From Chloroflexota bacterium (GTDB lineage: Bacteria; Chloroflexota; Anaerolineae; SpSt-313): DNA of 64,000 nucleotides. The stretch covers positions 1 to 64,000 of the forward strand of contig JAKPJZ010000168.1 of assembly GCA_029553955.1 (NCBI GenBank). Reading direction: 5' to 3'. The notes beneath the pieces are model-generated. The model saw only the letters and a list, made by a program, of their open reading frames with translations, was not told where the DNA came from and searched no databases. Both the position numbers and the translations under genes were made by a program. This document shows, piece after piece, positions 58,647-64,000 of this stretch (the first letter of the stretch is position 1; every line of letters begins with the position of its first letter).

Positions 58647-59594
58647 CTACAAGCGTGTGGCGAGCAGGCGGGCGCCTGCAGCCACCTGCTCGTGCGTGTT
58701 GCTGCTGTGGAACTCGCAGGTGCGCAGCGCTGCGCCAGGCAGGTAGGGCGCGACCATGCCCCAGTCGACCTCGCCCAGGCCGGCGGCGAGGTGATCGTGG
58801 ATGCCGCGGACGTCGTGCAGGTGCGCGCCGACGATGCGCCCCGCCAGCCGTCGCAGCCAATCCTCGTGCCGGTCAAAGCCCAGGCGGTCGAGCGTCTGCG
58901 CGTGGCCCACGTCGTACCAAAAGCCGACGCGCTCGGGGTCCAGCTCGGCGAGGAGCGCCTCCATCTCGCTGAGCAGGGGGATATCGAGGTAGTGGTAGCG
59001 GTTCTCCAGGCCCAGGCGCACGCCGGCGCGCTCGGCATACTCGGCCAGCTCGGCCAGGCTGCGCCGCGCCGCCTCGAGGTTGGCGCCGGCCTGCGTGGCG
59101 CGCAGGGTCACCAGCCGCGCCTTTGCCTCGGCGTACTGCGGCGTCGCCGCCAAGCCGGCATCGAAGAGCGACCGCAGCTCGTCCTCCAGCCCTCTTTCCA
59201 CATCGACCTGCCCGGGGTGCACCACGACCAGCCCCGCCCCCAGCTCGCGCGCCAGGTCGATGCTGCGCTGCACGGCGAACACGCCCTGGCGCCGCTGCTC
59301 CTCGTCACACGAGGAAGCGAGCCAGTTGCGCGCCTTGAGCTCGGCGGTCGAAATATCGGCCGGGCAGGGCTCGTGCACGCTGGCAATGGGGTAGCGCCGC
59401 GGGTCGAGCCCATGCAGCATGGCCGAATCGAGTTGGTGGTTCAGCTCAAAGGCGCGGAAGCCGAGCTGCCACCCCGCCGCAAAGAACCCGGCAAAGGGCG
59501 CAAAGCGTCCGACGCCCCACATCGTCGAAAGGGACGTGGTCACAGGCTGGGCCACCTCCCGACGTACGCTCAATGCCACTGTTGTGTCAGTCAT
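58647..59594 (-). CDS. Sugar-phosphate isomerase/epimerase-like TIM barrel
   Basis: 315 aa, third AP endonuclease 2-type barrel of the window. Candidate ligands: AFELNHQLD (about 47), SVHEPCP (about 72), VVVHPGQVDVE (about 122), GLENRYHY (about 195), WYDVGHAQ (about 223), GAHLHDVRGIHDH (about 255) and ALRTCEFHSS near the end. The three barrels share only the fold pattern. It may work with the kinase and phosphoglycerate mutase that follow in the same direction. Confidence 0.85.
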   Translation of the reverse strand: MTDTTVALSVRREVAQPVTTSLSTMWGVGRFAPFAGFFAAGWQLGFRAFELNHQLDSAMLHGLDPRRYPIASVHEPCPADISTAELKARNWLASSCDEEQRRQGVFAVQRSIDLARELGAGLVVVHPGQVDVERGLEDELRSLFDAGLAATPQYAEAKARLVTLRATQAGANLEAARRSLAELAEYAERAGVRLGLENRYHYLDIPLLSEMEALLAELDPERVGFWYDVGHAQTLDRLGFDRHEDWLRRLAGRIVGAHLHDVRGIHDHLAAGLGEVDWGMVAPYLPGAALRTCEFHSSNTHEQVAAGARLLATRL

Positions 59595-59641
59595 CTACAG
59601 CCACCCAAGCGATCACTTTCATGAGACTGGCGACGGCCGCA

Positions 59642-60841
59642 TCAGTGTCCGCCCAGGATGGCGGCAACCTCGGGCGTCGTCCACAGCGCCGCGCCGCTGG
59701 TGTCGACCACCATGTCGCACATCGCCATCTGCGGCCGGTAGCAGCGCTCGGCCATCAGGAACTGCTCTCGGAAGTAGCGGTTGCGAAAGTACGTCGGCTC
59801 GTATTTCTTGCGATAGTCGATGTCGCGTTTCCACTTGCGCTTCATCCTCACAGCGTCATCCGTAAGGTACACCACCTTGATGCCGATCAGACGTGCCGCC
59901 TCGGGGAGCAGGAACGGAAAGTTGCCCTCGATGAAGACCATGTCGGCGGGCTCGATCTCGACGGGGGTGCGGCCCGGCTTGAGCCGGCCGTGCTCGTCGT
60001 GGCTCGAGGTAGCATCGTAAAAGTCGTAGCGCGGCGTAGCGATCCTGCGCCCGCGGCTGATCTCTTCGAGGCTCTGCATAAAGAGCGGGTAGTGGATGGC
60101 CTCCCTGCCCAGCGAGCCGATGCTGCGCGCCTCGCGCCCGTCGCGGTCGGTCAAAAAGTTGTCCATTTCGATGGCGGCCACCTGCTTGCCCAGTGCGGCC
60201 AAGGCGCTGCGCAGGCGGGCGACAATCTCGGTCTTGCCGGCCGCGGTCGGCCCGGCGAGGGCGAGGAGGAGCGGCGTGCCCCGGACGGCGATGAGCCGCT
60301 GGACGCTCTCGATGAAGAGCTGATCGACCTCGGCGTTGGCGGCCTTGAAATCCTTGTAGCCGACGCTCTGATAGCGCTCGAAGCGCTTCTGTCGCGCCGC
60401 GAACTGCCTGAACGGCCGGCCGCCCAGGTGCGCCAGCACCTCATCGGCAAAGTAGGTCGTGCGGTGCAGGAAAAAGAAGCCTCGGATGTCAAAGTAAAAG
60501 TGCCTGCGCACCCACGCGGCCGGGTAGGCGCCGGTGACCAGCCCCACGAAGAGCATGTTGGTCAGCCCGACAATCGCATCATCCAGCACAATCCGGTCGC
60601 CCACGCGTGGCTTGAGCTGGATGCCCCTGTAGAACTCGCTGCTGTTGACCCGTTGCTCGACCGCCTCCCGCCTGTCGACACCGACGCCGGCCCAGCCCCC
60701 CGGCTCGGGGTACAGGTTGGCGAGCGCATAGCGGAACTCGTACAGCTCCATCTCGCCGATGCCGGGGTTGATGCGCGTCATCCTGTCGTACAGGGCCGCG
60801 GAGAACACATCCGGGTTGTGCAAGCAGCTCGATGCAGACAT
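59642..60841 (-). CDS. Uridine-kinase-like P-loop kinase with novel N-terminal domain
   Basis: 399 aa from the ATG at 60841 (GGGGAG upstream). The C-terminal half is a uridine kinase/phosphoribulokinase-type domain: Walker A LALAGPTAAGKTEI (about 192-205), AIEMDNFLTDRD, VFIEGNFPFLLP, and RDIDYRKK. The first 190 residues have no recognised domain; they contain NPGIGEMELYEFRYAL and a hydrophobic FVGLVTGAYP. The substrate could be a nucleoside or other small hydroxyl compound. Downstream of the phosphoglycerate mutase on the same strand, separated by the composite element. Confidence 0.82.
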   Translation of the reverse strand: MSASSCLHNPDVFSAALYDRMTRINPGIGEMELYEFRYALANLYPEPGGWAGVGVDRREAVEQRVNSSEFYRGIQLKPRVGDRIVLDDAIVGLTNMLFVGLVTGAYPAAWVRRHFYFDIRGFFFLHRTTYFADEVLAHLGGRPFRQFAARQKRFERYQSVGYKDFKAANAEVDQLFIESVQRLIAVRGTPLLLALAGPTAAGKTEIVARLRSALAALGKQVAAIEMDNFLTDRDGREARSIGSLGREAIHYPLFMQSLEEISRGRRIATPRYDFYDATSSHDEHGRLKPGRTPVEIEPADMVFIEGNFPFLLPEAARLIGIKVVYLTDDAVRMKRKWKRDIDYRKKYEPTYFRNRYFREQFLMAERCYRPQMAMCDMVVDTSGAALWTTPEVAAILGGH

Positions 60842-60898
60842 CACATACTCCCCTGGAACTTTTTGCCACCCCTGCGCTAGGGCGTGTTTGCAGACCTG

Positions 60899-61213
60899 CG
60901 TAGCCTAGCAGGCTGTCGGAGAACCATCCCGTTACCATCAGCATCCTGGTAGCAGCCGGGCACTCTGCTCCGCCACTGCCCGGCTTTGATCCAGGAGGGG
61001 TTTTTTCGGGTTGGCTGGCCCAGCCAACCCGAAAAAACCCCCAAAGGGGCCCATACCGGGCTCGTGCGGAGCGCATAGCCGGTCACCAGCCGGGAGCGGT
61101 CTTCTCCGACAGGTTGCTAGGGCCTTGTGCCCGTTTCGCGTCTCCGCGGCACCGGATTCGCCGCCAACAACGCCCACGAAGCCGCCTGCGGCGGCCAAGG
61201 GGGGCTAGGCTAC
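60899..61213. repeat. Composite nested inverted repeat (family D ends, family B inside)
   Basis: Outer ends GTAGCCTAG and CTAGGCTAC; second pair CTAGCAGGCTGTCGGAGAA with TTCTCCGACAGGTTGCTAG (61102-61120); then family B flanks in reverse orientation around the perfect palindrome at 60997-61041. Right of 61120 follows the GGCCTTGTGCCCGTTT block also seen near 6660. It looks like a family B element inside a family D element. Confidence 0.85.
60997..61041. repeat. Family B 45-bp palindrome, reverse orientation
   Basis: 22-base perfect arms (GGGGTTTTTTCGGGTTGGCTGG at most, one-base loop). Flanks are the family B right flank (CTCCGCCACTGCCCGGCTTT, inverted) and left flank (GGGCTCGTGCGGAGCG). Confidence 0.93.
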
Positions 61214-61230
61214 GGGTTTGCGAACGCGAC

Positions 61231-62811
61231 CTAATGCCTGGTGCACCTGATGCCGCTGCCGAGCACCAGCGCCTCGTAGGCGCGCCTGGTCTTGCCATAG
61301 TCGCCGTCGCGGTCGAGCGCGATGCCCCTGCCGATGCCGCTCACGATCTGCCCGGCGCCAATGGCCTCCAGTTGCCGCTCCAGGTCTTCCAGCAGCGCGG
61401 GTGCGCTGCCCGGCTCGGTGCTGCGCCCGTCAAAGATGACGTGCAGGTAGACCCGGCTCAGGCCGCCGTCCCTGGCCATGCGCGCCAGCGCCAGCGGATA
61501 GTCGATGGAGCCGTGCGAGCTCTTTTTCGTGAGCAAGCCGATCAGGTGCAGGCCAGCGCCGCGCTGCCGCGCCTCGGCAATCGTGCGGCAGAGGACCTCG
61601 TTCGAGTAGAACGAGCCGTCCTTCATGGCGCGGTCGAGGCGCACGTCGTCTTGCAGCACCACGCGGCCGGCGCCGATGTTCATGTGCCCGGCCTCCGAGT
61701 TGCCGGACTTGCCCGCCTGCAAACCCACCGCTTCGCCCGCAGCCTGCAGCCTGGCGTACCCATAGCGCCGCGTGAGTTCATCCCACACCGGCGTGGGCGC
61801 GAGGTGAATGGGGTTCGTCTCGTCAGCGCGGCCGATGCCCCAGCCATCGAGGATGAGCAGCAGCACCTGCCGCGGCCCACCCCACGCGTGCTCGGGCGCC
61901 AGGCTCGCGCCATCCATGGCAGGCGGCTGGGTGAGGCCGAGCGCCTGGAGGACGGTCGGCGCGACGTCAGCCAGCCTGCCGTCACGCACGGCCACCGGCG
62001 CCGCCGCCTGCGGGTCGAGCAGCAGGAACGGCACCGGGTTGGCGGTGTGCGCCACATGGGGTGTGCCGCCGGCGCTGGCCATCTCTTCGAGGTTGCCGTG
62101 ATCGGCCGTCACCAGCACGGCATAGCCCGCGGCCAATGCGGCGCGCACGATCTGCCCTAGGCGCGCGTCGACCAGCTCGGCGCAGCGCATTTTGGCCTCG
62201 CGGCTCGTCGTATGGCCGATCACATCGCCGTTGGCCAGGTTGGCCACGATCAGGCCGTAGCGCTGCGCGAGGCCGCGCTGCACCGCCGCGCCAACCTGCG
62301 CCAGGCTCAGCTCCGGCACCTGGTCGAACGCGACGCCCTGCGGCGACGGGATGCGCACGTCGTCTTCGCCCGCGAACGGCTGGTTGTGGCCGCCGTTGAG
62401 AAAGAAGGTGACGTGCGCAAACTTTTCCGACTCGGCCACGCGCAACTGCCGCAAACCGGCGCGGCTGACCACCTGGCCCAGGGTGTCGTCGACCCGATCG
62501 GGCGCAAAGGCGACCGGCAAGTCTCTGAAGCGCTCGTGGTACAGCGTGAGGATCACGAAGGTCAGGCCGCGCAGGCAGGCGCGCGGAAAGCGGTCAAAGC
62601 TGGGCGCGGTGAAGGCCTCGGTGAGCTGGATCTCGCGCTCGCCGCGGCGGCAGCAAAAGACGACGGCGTCGCCATCGCCGATGCGGCCGATGGGCCGGCC
62701 CTCCGCATCGGCCATGATGAGCGGCTCGAGCCAATAGTCGGTCTGCCCTTCACGGTACAGCTCGCGGACGGCCGCGGCGAGCGCGGCGCCGCCGCGGGTG
62801 AGATGATCCAT
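61231..62811 (-). CDS. Circularly permuted 2,3-bisphosphoglycerate-independent phosphoglycerate mutase
   Basis: 526 aa, close to the usual 510-515. Motif order is rotated. Residues 45-65 hold GDGDAVVFCCRRGERE (canonical about 250-265), 126-133 AESEKFAH (Lys130), 191-201 NLANGDVIGHT (Asp196, His200), 235-240 TADHGN, 251-256 with His255. Then, after VLQALGLTQPPAMDG, come LDGWG (320-325, Asp322), GNSEAGH (370-376, nucleophile Ser372), SSHGS (His433), FDGRS and GRGIALDRD (Arg495, Arg501). In normal iPGM the LDGWG-GNSE half is N-terminal. All Mn ligands, the phosphoserine and the Arg/Lys residues are kept, so it is probably active in glycolysis. The start is two bases after the HAD stop. Confidence 0.93.
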   Translation of the reverse strand: MDHLTRGGAALAAAVRELYREGQTDYWLEPLIMADAEGRPIGRIGDGDAVVFCCRRGEREIQLTEAFTAPSFDRFPRACLRGLTFVILTLYHERFRDLPVAFAPDRVDDTLGQVVSRAGLRQLRVAESEKFAHVTFFLNGGHNQPFAGEDDVRIPSPQGVAFDQVPELSLAQVGAAVQRGLAQRYGLIVANLANGDVIGHTTSREAKMRCAELVDARLGQIVRAALAAGYAVLVTADHGNLEEMASAGGTPHVAHTANPVPFLLLDPQAAAPVAVRDGRLADVAPTVLQALGLTQPPAMDGASLAPEHAWGGPRQVLLLILDGWGIGRADETNPIHLAPTPVWDELTRRYGYARLQAAGEAVGLQAGKSGNSEAGHMNIGAGRVVLQDDVRLDRAMKDGSFYSNEVLCRTIAEARQRGAGLHLIGLLTKKSSHGSIDYPLALARMARDGGLSRVYLHVIFDGRSTEPGSAPALLEDLERQLEAIGAGQIVSGIGRGIALDRDGDYGKTRRAYEALVLGSGIRCTRH

Positions 62812-62813
62812 GG

Positions 62814-63545
62814 CTAGCGCGCCGGAAAGATGCTCAACAGCTCGCCGAACTCGTGGATCGTATGGTCGGGCTGGCTGCCGTTGGCAGCAGACGGCTCCTT
62901 CTTGAACGTAGCAGGCTCGTACATGACAATGGCCATGGCAAAGCCGGCCCGGCGCGCCCCCTCCACGTCGCGGCTCGGGTTGTCGCCCACGTAGGCCGAG
63001 CGCTCAGGCGCCACGCCGGCGCGGCGGGTGGCTTCGAGAAAGATCTCGCGCCCCGGCTTGCGAAGGCCAACCCTCGACGACAGCACGACCGCCCTGAAGT
63101 AGGGCATAAGGCCGTCAGCTTGCAGCCAATCGGGGATTTCGGTCTCGGTGATGGTGTTGGCGATGATGCCCAGGCAGTAGCCGCGGCGGTCGAGCTCGAG
63201 CACCGTCGCTTTGACGTCGGGCCGCGCCACGCGGCGCCCATCGGTATCGCGCCAGAGGCGAGTCAGCCGCCCGGCGAGCGGCGCGATGCGCTCGGCGGGC
63301 CAGTCGGGCAGCATCCAGCGCGTCCACAGCTCGCTCTCCGGCGCTTCGGTCAGCGTCGCTTTGGCCTGCTTCCTGTAGACCTTGTACCTCTCCTCCAGCA
63401 GGTCGTGGAACGCCTCGGGCGTCTCGTCGGCCCCGACCAGCTCCACGAGCTGTCGCCTGGCCTGGGCCTGGAAGGGCTCATCCTCCACAACAATCCTGAG
63501 CGTGTTGCCCACGTCGAGGAAGACAGCGTCAATGTCGTGGCTCAT
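62814..63545 (-). CDS. HAD-superfamily hydrolase-like protein
   Basis: 243 aa from the ATG at 63545 (GGAG upstream). Motif I reads FLDVGNTL (Asp11), with Gly in place of the second Asp of DxDxT. Motif II IIANT, motif III Lys in LRKPGREIF, and motif IV YVGDNPSRDVEGARRAG are in place, with a helical cap (about 20-110). The DVGNT form of motif I occurs in some HAD families and removes the usual acid/base, so phosphatase activity is uncertain. It is translationally close to the phosphoglycerate mutase gene (two-base gap), so a linked phosphoglycerate- or glycolate-type substrate is possible. Confidence 0.88.
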   Translation of the reverse strand: MSHDIDAVFLDVGNTLRIVVEDEPFQAQARRQLVELVGADETPEAFHDLLEERYKVYRKQAKATLTEAPESELWTRWMLPDWPAERIAPLAGRLTRLWRDTDGRRVARPDVKATVLELDRRGYCLGIIANTITETEIPDWLQADGLMPYFRAVVLSSRVGLRKPGREIFLEATRRAGVAPERSAYVGDNPSRDVEGARRAGFAMAIVMYEPATFKKEPSAANGSQPDHTIHEFGELLSIFPAR

Positions 63546-64000
63546 GTCTCCAACTCTCTCTCTCTCTCTCGTCAAAGCAAGTGGGACGGGCTTTCGAGCC
63601 CGTCAATCTCGCCGGTGCAGCCGCGGCAGGTTGGGAAGCCTGCCCCACATGCCCGTGGGATGGGCTTTCGAGCCCGTCAATCTCGCTGGTGCAGCCACGG
63701 CAGGCTGGGAAGCCTGCCCCACATGCCCGTGGGACGGGCTTTCGAGCCCGTCAATCTCGCCGGCGCAGCCACGGCAGGCTGGGAAGCCTGCCCCACGAAT
63801 TGCAGAGCGTCTGCCCAGGCTGACGACAGACCCGATTCTTGCTGCGCTAGGCGCAATACCCTTCAAATAGCGGACACACCGTAGTAACGACTCCAGTCGT
63901 CGCGTCTCAAGCGGCCAATCGTGCATGCCTGCGACACCGACTGTTGTCATCCGACGCGTCGGACCCGTCGGATAGCGCTGCAATGCCGGCTTGGCCACCA
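63546..64000. other. Gene-free end of the window with tandem repeats
   Basis: A short CT run (about 63551-63570) lies upstream of the HAD gene, then the 74-bp repeat array 63581-63796. From 63797 to 64000 I see no gene or clear signal. Confidence 0.7.
63581..63796. repeat. Three tandem copies of a 74-bp GTGGGACGGGCTTTCGAGCC repeat
   Basis: Units start at 63581, 63655 and 63729. Each contains small hairpins (GGGCTTTCGAGCCC, GGCAGGCTGGGAAGCCTGCC) and ends GCCCCACATGCCC; the last is shortened. Dispersed GTGGGACxGGCTTTC repeats of this sort are common in GC-rich environmental bacteria. Confidence 0.92.

Larger units (their letters stand above)
60842..61230. other. Intergenic region filled by a composite repeat element
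   Basis: 389 bases without a gene between the kinase and the phosphoglycerate mutase. Almost all of it is the nested family B/D element 60899-61213. Confidence 0.8.

Noticed and set aside
61231-62811. Permuted mutase explained as two fused gene fragments or an assembly join
   Set aside because: One frame with normal codon use throughout, sensible linker and all active-site residues kept in both parts; still to be checked with reads.
63581-63796. Possible CRISPR array
   Set aside because: 74-bp tandem units with the same sequence throughout; no spacers.

Overview
The window is GC-rich, densely packed bacterial chromosome with 58 supported protein genes on both strands and no rRNA, tRNA or CRISPR array that I can see. 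The gene set suggests a Chloroflexota bacterium (Anaerolineae or Caldilineae-like): an rpsU-yqeY-pgpH-dgkA block, a DUF6391 protein, BlaI/BlaR without a beta-lactamase, many sugar-phosphate isomerase-like TIM barrels, and leaderless or near-leaderless transcripts. The phylum is an inference. Several clear sigma70-type promoters (TTGACA/TTGCAG - 16 to 18 bases - TATAAT) are visible.

Layout. 1-2745: a 72-bp tandem repeat and an ABC-2 type exporter. 3424-6470: a six-hairpin glycosidase and a PIG-L deacetylase. 6968-8284: a CNNM/CorC membrane protein. 8681-10826: a Gfo/Idh/MocA oxidoreductase and a TIM-barrel isomerase. 11028-15290: Wzz-like protein, DgkA, PgpH, YqeY and S21. 16061-20041: DHH phosphoesterase, a second TIM-barrel isomerase and gamma-glutamyltranspeptidase. 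20057-23340: nitrate/taurine-type ABC ATPase and a double-domain permease. 23623-28265: PfkB kinase, response regulator, envelope proteins, LacD-like aldolase, YihY. 28586-29917: HPF, lamin-tail and PRC-barrel operon. 30043-34042: uvrC, a two-gene toxin/antitoxin-like pair and a beta-propeller lipoprotein. 34268-38946: glycan synthesis (GT2, polyprenyl sugar-phosphotransferase, degenerate histidine kinase, epimerase). 39293-45038: plsX, holA, mutY and a Crp/Fnr regulator. 45287-53651: two Yip1-like proteins, rlmD, two lipoproteins, blaI/blaR-like pair and a LiaF-like protein. 54011-58171: metG, a hydrolase, a second PIG-L protein, an FmdB zinc ribbon and a small protein. 58647-63545: TIM-barrel isomerase, uridine-kinase-like enzyme, a phosphoglycerate mutase and a HAD protein.

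Two things stand out. First, the phosphoglycerate mutase at 61231-62811 is circularly permuted: the usual second half comes first and the usual N-terminal half (LDGWG, GNSEAGH) comes last, with every metal and phosphate ligand I checked still present. Second, nearly every intergenic space holds one long, perfect or near-perfect palindrome of 45-90 bp. They fall into families. One family (B) has conserved outer flanks but inner arms that differ in sequence from copy to copy while staying almost perfectly self-complementary. Another (A) shares a 36-bp palindromic core with differing complementary outer arms. Family C forms 150-335 bp fold-backs and family D carries GTAGCCTAG-type ends. They occur between convergent, tandem and divergent genes, so they are not only terminators, and several contain the stop codons of the neighbouring genes.
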